Of a stretch of DNA of 17,827 nucleotides, positions 7,291 to 15,315 are shown piece after piece. Within the stretch, counting starts at the first letter, position 1. Each line of letters starts with the position of its first letter. The stretch spans positions 1 to 17,827 of the forward strand of contig CALKVG010000481.1 in NCBI GenBank assembly GCA_937998045.1. Reading direction: 5' to 3'. A model generated the notes under the pieces. It saw only the letters and a list, made by a program, of their open reading frames with translations. It made no database searches and had not been told where the DNA came from. This DNA is from an uncultured Myxococcales bacterium. Lineage in GTDB: Bacteria; Myxococcota_A; Polyangia; Polyangiales; Polyangiaceae. The position numbers and the translations under genes are program-made.

Positions 7291-8457
7291 TCAGGCTTGT
7301 GCGCGCGCGCCGTTCGCGGATGCTTCGCCGGCGTGAGGACGCGACACGCCTCCCCCTGTGCCGGCGGCGCCGGTCGCGTAGGCCTCGAAGAGGCGACCCC
7401 AGTGGGTCTCCGCCTTCCACGTCTCGAACGTGCGCCGGTCCTTGAGCGGCCAGCGGTAGTAGTCGTGGTACGCCTCGCTGCCGAAGATGAAGACATTGAC
7501 GAGCGGCGTGTGGAAAAAGAGCTTCTGGATGCTCTTCAGCGGGCCGAACCAGAGCAGGTCGCCCGCGTGGCTCGCCAGGTTGTCGCCGACGTAGAAGCCC
7601 CAGCTCTCGCCGCCGATGTCATCGCCGACGATCTCGATGTCGCGCGGATCGCCCACCCCGAGGCCGTCATCGTGCGCCACCTTGATGAATTCGAGGCTCA
7701 TCGGGTCGAAGCCCATCATCTTGGCGGCGACCGCGTCGATCGCGACCTGGTCGGAGCCCGCGAGCATGTAGTCCTTCACGACCGGGATCATCGTGCGCGG
7801 CCCGGGGCCGTTGCCCGCCGTCGTCCCATCCATGATCGCGAAGAGGCCGGAGTGGATCTCCTTCTGGATCGCGAGAAGGTCCACGAGCGTCCGGTGGATC
7901 CACGAGTGCGTGTAGTGGCGCTTGGTAGCGAGAAGTCCGCCGAAGGCGTTCTTCATGGCGCCCGTCGTCGTCGTGTAGATGTGGCACTTCACCGTCGGGA
8001 GGTGAACGATGTTCTTGCCGAAGAAGTAGTCCGGGATCTGAATTCCGTCCGGGAAGATGCGGTGGAGCACGTGCATCCGCGCCTTTGGCCGATACTCGAT
8101 CCACTTCATGTCCGATTCTTTGAAGTTGTAGAGAACCGGGACGTTGTACTTGCGAAAGAGCGGGACGTAATGGTTCAGGTCTTCGCCCTTGAAGGCGTTC
8201 GTGACCACCGTCTTGTTCTGGACGCACGTGATGTCGGTCAGCCCGGCCTTTCGCAGCGCGAGGATGGATCCCTCCATCTGCCAGGGCGTGGTGTTCGCGC
8301 CAGGAAATGGATAGTGCCAGGAAATGTTGTCCTTCAGGATGGTCGTGTGACCTGGCGCGAGGGCCTGCTTCACGCCCGCTAGCTCGCAGAGACGTTCGAT
8401 ATCGCCGAGAATCGTCTCGGGCTTGCACTTGAGGACGGCGACTTTCGATTTGGCCAT
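7291..8457 (-). CDS. DUF362 domain-containing protein
   Basis: This 388-residue protein matches the DUF362 family, whose biochemical role is not established. Recognisable parts are VAVLKCKPE at the start, the central VHLPTVKCHIYTTTTGAMKN segment (151-170, the family's K-H...G...KN core), AIMDGTTAGNGPGP (207-220) and VAIDAVAAKMMGFDP (238-252). The C-terminal tail after about residue 362 is Gly/Ala-rich and looks disordered. Many DUF362 proteins carry an added ferredoxin-type cysteine cluster; none is seen here, where the cysteines at 11, 24, 78 and 158 are scattered. AGGA six bases upstream (8464-8467 on the plus strand) supports ATG 8457. It lies 85 nt downstream of enolase on the same strand and may be its third operon member. 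Its protein is much less Ala/Arg-rich than its neighbours. Confidence 0.85.
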   Translation of the reverse strand: MAKSKVAVLKCKPETILGDIERLCELAGVKQALAPGHTTILKDNISWHYPFPGANTTPWQMEGSILALRKAGLTDITCVQNKTVVTNAFKGEDLNHYVPLFRKYNVPVLYNFKESDMKWIEYRPKARMHVLHRIFPDGIQIPDYFFGKNIVHLPTVKCHIYTTTTGAMKNAFGGLLATKRHYTHSWIHRTLVDLLAIQKEIHSGLFAIMDGTTAGNGPGPRTMIPVVKDYMLAGSDQVAIDAVAAKMMGFDPMSLEFIKVAHDDGLGVGDPRDIEIVGDDIGGESWGFYVGDNLASHAGDLLWFGPLKSIQKLFFHTPLVNVFIFGSEAYHDYYRWPLKDRRTFETWKAETHWGRLFEAYATGAAGTGGGVSRPHAGEASANGARAQA

Positions 8458-8521
8458 GTGGGGTCCTACCAGTACGTGTCAGCCCGCGCCCGCTTCAAAC
8501 GACGGCATCCGGACTGGGAAT

Positions 8522-8536
8522 GCGTAGAGCCTACGC
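8522..8536. other. Short inverted repeat between enolase and the DUF362 gene
   Basis: GCGTAG and CTACGC form a perfect 6-bp stem with a 3-base loop, six bases after the enolase stop. There is no T-rich run beside it, so it is at best a weak terminator, an RNA-processing hairpin or a protein-binding site. The rest of the 85-nt gap shows no gene. Confidence 0.3.
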
Positions 8537-8542
8537 TTCATA

Positions 8543-9820
8543 TCACTTCCGCGCGAACGCGCTGCGGCCGGCGTATACGGCGCCACTGCCGAGCTCTGCC
8601 CCGATGCGGAGCAGCTGGTTATACTTCGCGACGCGGTCGGACCGCGAAAGGCTGCCCGTCTTAATCTGACCCGCGTTCGTCGCGACGGCCAGGTCCGCGA
8701 TGAAGGCGTCCTCGGTCTCCCCCGAGCGGTGGCTGATGATGGAGCGGTAGTTACTCTGAGCGGCGAGACGGATGCAGTCGAGCGTCTCGGTGAGCGAGCC
8801 GATCTGGTTTAGCTTGATGAGGATGGCGTTCGCGACGCCGCCCTCGATACCGCGGCGCAGGCGCTCGACGTTCGTGACGAAGAGATCGTCGCCGACGAGC
8901 TGCACGCGCTCTCCCACCTTCTGCGTGAGGAGCTTCCACCCGTCCCAGTCGTCCTCGGCGCAGCCGTCTTCGATCGAAGCGATGGGATACTTCTGGGAGA
9001 GCTGGGCGTAGATGTCGACGAGCTCCTCGCGCGAGATCGGCTTCTTGTCGAACGTGTACTTGCCCGTCTTCTTGTCGAAGAACTCGCTCGCGGCGCAGTC
9101 GAGCGCGAGAAAGACATCCTTGCCCGCCTTGTAGCCGGCCTCGTCGATGGCGCGAACGACGTACTGGATGGCCTCCTCGTTGGACGCGAGCTTCGGCGCG
9201 AAGCCGCCCTCGTCGCCGACCGAGACGGTGTGCCCCTTGTCCTTCAGGAGCTTCTTCAGCGTGTGGAAGATCTCGGTGCCCGCTCGCAGCGCCTCCTCGA
9301 ACGACGGCAGGCCGGCCGGCGCGATCATGAACTCCTGGATCTCCAGCCCGCTGTCGGCGTGGACGCCGCCATTGACGATGTTCATCAGCGGAGTCGGCAG
9401 GACGCGGGCCTGCACGCCCCCGAGATAGCGCCAGAGCGGCAGTCCCACGACGTCCGACGCGGCGCGCGCGACGGCCATCGACACGCCGAGGATGGCGTTC
9501 GCGCCCATCTTGCCCTTGTTGGGCGTACCGTCGGCCTCGAGGAGGACCTGGTCGATCGCGGACTGATCGAGCGCGTCCATGCCGATGATCGAGGGACCGA
9601 GCGTCTGGTTGACGTTGTCGACCGCCTTGCCGACGCCCTTGCCCATCCACTTCTTCTTGTCGCCGTCACGGAGTTCGAGCGCCTCGTGCTCCCCCGTCGA
9701 CGCGCCGCTCGGCACCGCCGCACGACCGTGCCCCGAAGCCGTTTGAACCTCGACTTCGACGGTGGGGTTGCCGCGCGAGTCGAGAATGGTGCGCCCGACG
9801 ACTGCCGTGATTTCGCTCAT
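8543..9820 (-). CDS. eno: Enolase (phosphopyruvate hydratase)
   Basis: Enolase converts 2-phosphoglycerate to phosphoenolpyruvate in glycolysis and gluconeogenesis, using Mg2+. The 425-residue length is normal and the protein is complete. All key residues are present: the mobile loop PSGASTGEHEALELRDGD (37-54), catalytic E204 in GDEGGFAP, Mg ligands D241, E284 (ASIEDG) and D311 (VGDDLF), catalytic K336 (ILIKLNQIG), the H364-R365-S366 loop (ISHRSGETED) and K387 (GQIKTGS). The start ATG at 9820 overlaps the stop of the upstream DinG-like helicase gene as ATGA, so translation is coupled and no separate promoter is visible. The same reading frame stays open far upstream through the helicase gene, but the enolase family starts at MSEITAVVGR. 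Confidence 0.98.
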   Translation of the reverse strand: MSEITAVVGRTILDSRGNPTVEVEVQTASGHGRAAVPSGASTGEHEALELRDGDKKKWMGKGVGKAVDNVNQTLGPSIIGMDALDQSAIDQVLLEADGTPNKGKMGANAILGVSMAVARAASDVVGLPLWRYLGGVQARVLPTPLMNIVNGGVHADSGLEIQEFMIAPAGLPSFEEALRAGTEIFHTLKKLLKDKGHTVSVGDEGGFAPKLASNEEAIQYVVRAIDEAGYKAGKDVFLALDCAASEFFDKKTGKYTFDKKPISREELVDIYAQLSQKYPIASIEDGCAEDDWDGWKLLTQKVGERVQLVGDDLFVTNVERLRRGIEGGVANAILIKLNQIGSLTETLDCIRLAAQSNYRSIISHRSGETEDAFIADLAVATNAGQIKTGSLSRSDRVAKYNQLLRIGAELGSGAVYAGRSAFARK

Positions 9821-11919
9821 TGTGGGGCGGCGTGTAGCACGACGGGGGGCACGATGCTCGCCCAGAAAGCGCGCAGCTCCTCTACGCGCCGCACCCGCCG
9901 TGCCGGCGGCAAGCTCCCGACGAGCATCCGCCCGTACCCGCGCCGCACGATGCGCCCGTCCAGGATGGCGACGACGCCGGCGTCGCGCTGCGTGCGGATC
10001 AATCGCCCGAAGCCCTGCTTCAGCGCCATCGCCGCGCTCGGCACGGAGTACTGCGCGAAGCCGTTGCCGCCGTCGCGGTCGATGCGGGCGCAGCGCGCCG
10101 CGACGACGGGGTCGTTCGGCGGAGCGAAGGGGACCTTGTCGATGACGACGAGGCGCAGCGCCCAGCCCGGCACGTCCACTCCCTCCCAGAAGCTCATCGT
10201 GGCGACCAGCACCGCGCGTTCGCTGGCGCGGAAGCGTGAAAGAAGCATGTGCTTGGGCCGCTCGCCCTGGAGGAGCAACGGGCGGTCCCCCACCCGCCCG
10301 CGCAGGCGCGCGTGAAGCGACTTCATCGCGCGCGTCGACGTGCAGAGAACGAAGGCGCCGCCGTCGGTCATCGCGACGAGGTCCGCGATCCGGTCGGTGG
10401 CCGCGGGCTCGAACGCCGCATCGGCCGGGTCGGGCAAGTCGTCGGCGACGTACAGCGCGGCGCGCGCGGCGAAGTCGAACGGCGACGGGACCACCAGCTC
10501 GGCGGTGTCCGGCGGGGCGCCGAGGCGCGCCTTGGCGAAGTGAAACGCACCGGCGGTCGCGAGCGTCGCGCTCGTGCAGACGACCGACGGCACGCGATCG
10601 AACAGGCGTCCGCGCAGCGCCGCGCCGACGTCGACCGGGCTCGCCCCGAGGGACACGCTGCGCGACCGCACGTCGATCCAGCGGACGATGTCGACCAAGT
10701 GTAGACCACGCTCCGGCATGGCCGGAGACGTGCCGTCGACCTCGCCGTCGGTCGCGCGGACACCGTTGACGATGCCGCGGAGCTCGTCGCGCAGGTCGCC
10801 CGCGCGCCGCCCGACCATCTGCACCGCCTCTTCCTTGCGCGACTGCGCCACCGCCTCGAGGGCCTCCAGACGGACGTCGAGCGCCTCGTACGCCGAGCGC
10901 ACCTGCGGCGTGATGTCCGCCTCCGACAAAAGGCGCTTCGCCTCGGCCGCGTACGCGGGCGCGGCCGAGCCGGGCCGGCCCCTCCCCTTCGCCCACGCGG
11001 GCTGCGCCTCCGCCGGCACGCCGAACGCCAGCGCCGAGAAGAACGCGTGCGACGCCTCGTGCGCCCCCTCCAGCGTCGCGCGCACCGGACCGCTCGCGAG
11101 CGCCTCGAGCGCGTTGGCAGCCCCGAGCGCGCGCTCGGCGTCGCGCAGCAGCGACTCGATGCGCGCGCTCGAGACGCGCGTCCCGAAGAAGTCGGTCGCG
11201 ATGTCCTCGATCTGGTGGGCCTCGTCGAACACGACGGCGTCGTACGCCGGCAAGACGCTCGCGTGCGCGCCGCGCGGACCGCTCCGCAGCGCGAGGTCCG
11301 CCAGGAAGAGGTGGTGGTTCACGACGACGAGCTGCGCTTCCTCCGCCTCGCGGCGCATCCGCGTCACGAAGCAGCGGTCGAAGTGCTCGCACCCCGCCCC
11401 GATGCGCGTCTCGCTCGACGACGCGACCTCGCGCCACACGGCGGCGTCCTCCGGCAGGTCCGCGAGCTCGGCGCGGTCGCCGCTCTCGGTGCGCTCGACC
11501 CAGTCGAGGATGCGCGCGAGCTCCGCGTCCCCTGCGTGCCCGCCGCTCGCGCGCGCCTCCGCAAGGCGCCGCAGACACACGTAGTTCGAGAGCCCCTTCA
11601 TGAGCGCCGCGCGCGGCGGCGGCACGCCGTGCGTCGCGAGCACCCGCGCCAGAAGCGGCAGATCCTTCACGAAAATCTGCTCCTGTAGCGCGCGCGTCGC
11701 GGTCGAGATGACGACCTTGCGCCCGCTCAGGACCGCCGGTACGAGGTACGCAAGCGTCTTCCCCGTACCCGTCCCTGCCTCGACCAGCAGGTGGCTCTCG
11801 TGCCGGAGGGCCTGCTCCACCGCCTCGGCCATCTCCAGCTGTCCCGTGCGAAGCTCCCACCCCTCGAGCGTCCGCGACAGCGGCGACCCCGGCCCGAGAA
11901 CGTCGCGCGCGCTGAGCAT
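9817..11919 (-). CDS. dinG: DinG/XPD-type superfamily 2 ATP-dependent DNA helicase
   Basis: At 700 residues this fits the DinG/YoaA branch of iron-sulphur 5'-to-3' helicases, which unwind forked DNA, D-loops and R-loops in repair and replication. It shows a Q-like motif WELRTGQLEMAEAV (21-34), Walker A EAGTGTGKT (47-55), STATRALQEQ (72-81), NHHLFLADL (201-209), DEAH (232-235), the SATLA motif, WEGVDVPG and motif VI QGFGRLIR (635-642). Of the four cluster cysteines, C115, C177 and C183 are present. The position matching E. coli DinG C194 is R172, so the cluster ligand set is incomplete. ATG 11919 is the only reasonable start, since an in-frame TAA lies four codons upstream; no strong ribosome binding site is visible. 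It is the first gene of a unit with enolase and diverges from atpD. The symbol marks the family, not proven orthology. Confidence 0.9.
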   Translation of the reverse strand: MLSARDVLGPGSPLSRTLEGWELRTGQLEMAEAVEQALRHESHLLVEAGTGTGKTLAYLVPAVLSGRKVVISTATRALQEQIFVKDLPLLARVLATHGVPPPRAALMKGLSNYVCLRRLAEARASGGHAGDAELARILDWVERTESGDRAELADLPEDAAVWREVASSSETRIGAGCEHFDRCFVTRMRREAEEAQLVVVNHHLFLADLALRSGPRGAHASVLPAYDAVVFDEAHQIEDIATDFFGTRVSSARIESLLRDAERALGAANALEALASGPVRATLEGAHEASHAFFSALAFGVPAEAQPAWAKGRGRPGSAAPAYAAEAKRLLSEADITPQVRSAYEALDVRLEALEAVAQSRKEEAVQMVGRRAGDLRDELRGIVNGVRATDGEVDGTSPAMPERGLHLVDIVRWIDVRSRSVSLGASPVDVGAALRGRLFDRVPSVVCTSATLATAGAFHFAKARLGAPPDTAELVVPSPFDFAARAALYVADDLPDPADAAFEPAATDRIADLVAMTDGGAFVLCTSTRAMKSLHARLRGRVGDRPLLLQGERPKHMLLSRFRASERAVLVATMSFWEGVDVPGWALRLVVIDKVPFAPPNDPVVAARCARIDRDGGNGFAQYSVPSAAMALKQGFGRLIRTQRDAGVVAILDGRIVRRGYGRMLVGSLPPARRVRRVEELRAFWASIVPPVVLHAAPQ

Positions 11920-12068
11920 CGCGGGCGCAGCTTAGTCCGCACGCCCGAGCGAAGCGAGGGTGCGCACTCCCGTCATTGAACTACCGTTCACCCCGTGGTA
12001 GACGCCGCCCGCGCTGGCCCTATACAAGGGGCCGACGAATCCCACCCCAGAGGCCCTCGAAACTCCCC
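11920..12068. promoter_or_regulatory. Divergent promoter region between the helicase unit and atpD
   Basis: This 149-bp gap must serve both directions. For atpD two weak sigma-70-like arrangements are visible: TTGAAC (11976-11981) with TAGACG 17 bp on, or TAGACG (11999-12004) as -35 with TATACA (12021-12026) 16 bp on. TATACA sits inside an imperfect dyad, GGCCC (12016-12020) and GGGCC (12029-12033). On the helicase side CGCAC (11938-11942) and GTGCG (11960-11964) can pair to form a leader hairpin about 20 nt before its ATG. No RNA gene or small ORF is supported here. Confidence 0.35.
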
Positions 12069-13541
<1,473 letters not shown>

Positions 13542-13591
13542 GAAATCTCTCCTCTTTCAACCAAGGTCGAGCGGCGACGCGAAAGACGAGA

Positions 13592-14173
13592 ATGGCGGAC
13601 AAGATTCAGCTCGAAATCGTGACACCCAAGGGGCGGGCGCTCACGTGCAGCGTGGACGAAGTGACGGCTCCCAGCGTCGCCGGCGAGTTCGGCGTCCTGC
13701 CGGGACACCTGCCCCTTCTCGCCGCGCTGCGGACGGGGCTCATCACGTACCGACAAGGCGGCGAGACGAAGCGCTGCGCGGTCGGACCGGGTTTCGCCGA
13801 GGCGGGCCCGGACAAGCTCGTCGTCCTGACCGACGAGTACACAGAGCGCGAACGCATCGATCCGGTGGTCGTGCGCAAGGAGCTGGCCGAGGTGCAGACG
13901 GAGCTGCAGAAGCTCGAGGCGGTGCCCGTCGTCGCGCCCGGCACCAAGGGGGCCGACGCCGAAGCCGTGACCGCGCGCGCGCACCGCGACGTGCTCGTTC
14001 AGCGCGAGAACTGGCTGGCCGCGCAGCTGGAGCTCTACGGGGATCCGCCCGCGGCGACGCAGCGTCCGTACGAGGAGTACGGCCCGCCGGCGCCGCCTGC
14101 GGAGGACGAGCTCCCGCAAGGCGACCAGGCCGAGGAAGGCGCTGGGGGTCACCCGCCGGCGCCGAAGGGCTAA
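13592..14173 (+). CDS. atpC: F1Fo ATP synthase subunit epsilon, extended form
   Basis: Epsilon is part of the central stalk and can inhibit ATP hydrolysis. The beta-sandwich domain is clear (residues 3-86: IQLEIVTPKGRAL, GEFGVLPGHLPLLAAL, LVVLTDEYTER). The C-terminal helical part (88-150) is interrupted by an insert around residues 110-130 (VPVVAPGTKGADAEAV) that lengthens the two-helix region. A Pro/Glu/Gly-rich tail of about 43 residues follows (151-193, with PPAPPAEDELPQG). The total of 193 residues compares with about 130-140 for the family. ATG 13592 is chosen because MADKIQLEIVTP matches the family start. The gene follows atpD by 50 nt and precedes a membrane-anchored protein by 9 nt, so the three likely form one transcript. 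Confidence 0.95.
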   Translation: MADKIQLEIVTPKGRALTCSVDEVTAPSVAGEFGVLPGHLPLLAALRTGLITYRQGGETKRCAVGPGFAEAGPDKLVVLTDEYTERERIDPVVVRKELAEVQTELQKLEAVPVVAPGTKGADAEAVTARAHRDVLVQRENWLAAQLELYGDPPAATQRPYEEYGPPAPPAEDELPQGDQAEEGAGGHPPAPKG

Positions 14174-14182
14174 CGTCGCGCC

Positions 14183-14794
14183 ATGCAGCGGTGGGCCACC
14201 ACGCTCGTTGGGTTCGCGGTCGTGGTGCTCACGGTCTGGGTCGTGGCGCGGAACTTCACGCCGCCCAAGCCGATCGGGCACGATCCCGCGCTCCACGCGG
14301 CCGGCGACGCAGGCGCCGAACGCGCGGCTGCCGCGTCCATCGGGCCGTCCGACCGCAGCGACGACGGCGGAACGCCGCTGCTGGTGGAAGACCTGCTGTC
14401 GGCGAGGACCCGCGTCGACGCCGGCGGGGGGACGACGCTACTCGACGGAACGCCGGTTCCTCCCCTGCCGCTCGGCGGCCCGCGCGAGGTCCGCTTCGGA
14501 GTCGTGCTGGTGTCGTACGCCGGCGCCCAGCCGAGCGCGGAGGGGACGCGCCCGTCGACGCGCTCGCGGGACGCGGCCCGCGAGCTGGCGGAGAAGCTCT
14601 CCGCGACGGCACAGCAGGATTTTCACGCGGCGGTACAGCAGGGCGACGCGGGGTCGGCCGACGACGTGGGCCGGGTGAAGCTCGGAATCCTGGAACCGGC
14701 CCCCGAATACGTGCTCTTTTCGCTTCCCAAGGACGGCGTGGGCGGGCCGGTGGACACGCCCCGCGGCTTCTGGATCGTCAGGAGACTCGAGTAG
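14183..14794 (+). CDS. Membrane-anchored parvulin-like protein lacking catalytic histidines
   Basis: The 203-residue protein starts with one hydrophobic helix (about residues 7-22, TLVGFAVVVLTVWVVA) that should anchor it in the inner membrane with the rest in the periplasm. A Gly/Asp/Ala-rich linker runs to about residue 100. Residues 103-203 resemble a PpiC/parvulin peptidyl-prolyl isomerase fold: strand VRFGVVLVSYAG, helix RSRDAARELAEKL, helix FHAAVQQ, then LGILEPAPEYVLFSLPKDGV and the closing GGPVDTPRGFWIVRRLE. The two active-site histidines expected in the first strand (A-H-I) and in the last (G-Y-H) are absent here (GVVLV and GFWIV). Catalysis is therefore unlikely and a chaperone or scaffold role is possible. 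It starts 9 nt after atpC, which suggests co-expression with the ATP synthase genes. The fold call is from pattern recognition. Confidence 0.75.
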   Translation: MQRWATTLVGFAVVVLTVWVVARNFTPPKPIGHDPALHAAGDAGAERAAAASIGPSDRSDDGGTPLLVEDLLSARTRVDAGGGTTLLDGTPVPPLPLGGPREVRFGVVLVSYAGAQPSAEGTRPSTRSRDAARELAEKLSATAQQDFHAAVQQGDAGSADDVGRVKLGILEPAPEYVLFSLPKDGVGGPVDTPRGFWIVRRLE

Positions 14795-14870
14795 GCAACG
14801 CCCCGGAACGCCCGGATGTGCAAGCGGACCTGGGGCCCAAGAGACGAAATATCAAGCCTAACTGCGGATG

Positions 14871-14876
14871 AGGGAG
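14871..14876 (+). promoter_or_regulatory. Ribosome binding site choosing the ATG at 14880
   Basis: AGGGAG precedes ATG 14880 and lies just after an earlier in-frame ATG at 14868. Its position favours the second ATG, which also matches the family start MATIDV. The 85-nt gap before it (14795-14879) shows no other gene and no clear terminator. Confidence 0.6.
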
Positions 14877-14879
14877 AGA

Positions 14880-15167
14880 ATGGCCACGATCGACGTTCGC
14901 CGCACCCACGCGCTGCCGAAGGACGAAGCGAGAAAGCGCGCGGAGGATCTCGCCAAGTCGATGCAACAGCGGTTCGATCTGGACTGGCACTGGGAGGGCG
15001 ACTGTATCCGGTTCGAGGCGCCCCGTGGAGCCGCCAAGGGGACCAAGGGTTCGGTCGACGTGGGCGACACGGACGTCCGTGTACAGATCGATCTCCCTTT
15101 CCTCCTCCGCATGATGAAGGGCACCGTCGAGACGAAGGTGAACGAGAAGCTCGCGCAACTCCTCTGA
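14880..15167 (+). CDS. Polyhydroxyalkanoic acid system family protein
   Basis: This small soluble protein of 95 residues matches the putative polyhydroxyalkanoate-granule-associated family (PHA_gran_rgn type). The pattern is MATIDVRRTHALPKDEARKRAE at the start, then LAKSMQQRF, a WHWEGDCIRFEA strand pair, GTKGSVDVGDTDVRVQIDLP and a final amphipathic helix ending KLAQLL. The family is named from proximity to PHA storage genes; its mechanism is not well known. No PHA synthase, depolymerase or phasin gene is in this window, so a storage role cannot be supported from context. ATG 14880 is preferred over ATG 14868 because of the AGGGAG before it. It follows the parvulin-like gene by 85 nt on the same strand. 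Confidence 0.8.
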   Translation: MATIDVRRTHALPKDEARKRAEDLAKSMQQRFDLDWHWEGDCIRFEAPRGAAKGTKGSVDVGDTDVRVQIDLPFLLRMMKGTVETKVNEKLAQLL

Positions 15168-15315
15168 ACCTCTCGCAGAGCTCGGAGGAGCCGGGGAGCG
15201 GCGGGGCGCAATTTCTCATGCTCGCGCCCATCCGAGTGCGTTACCCTTGTCGCGAGAAGCGATCGTCCGCCTCGCCCAGGCGCTCGCTCCCGAATTGCCG
15301 GGGCGTCTCTCGCGC

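Noticed and set aside
9821..11860. Upstream continuation of the enolase frame, which would give a protein of about 1105 residues
   Set aside because: Enolase has a clear family start at MSEITAVVGR (9820). The extension is an out-of-frame reading of the DinG-like gene and is Arg/Gly/Ala-rich.
11976..12068. Extended start for atpD from TTG 11976
   Set aside because: The added 31 residues are Arg/Pro-rich, unlike any AtpD leader, and would run through the promoter-like region. ATG 12069 gives the near-normal length.
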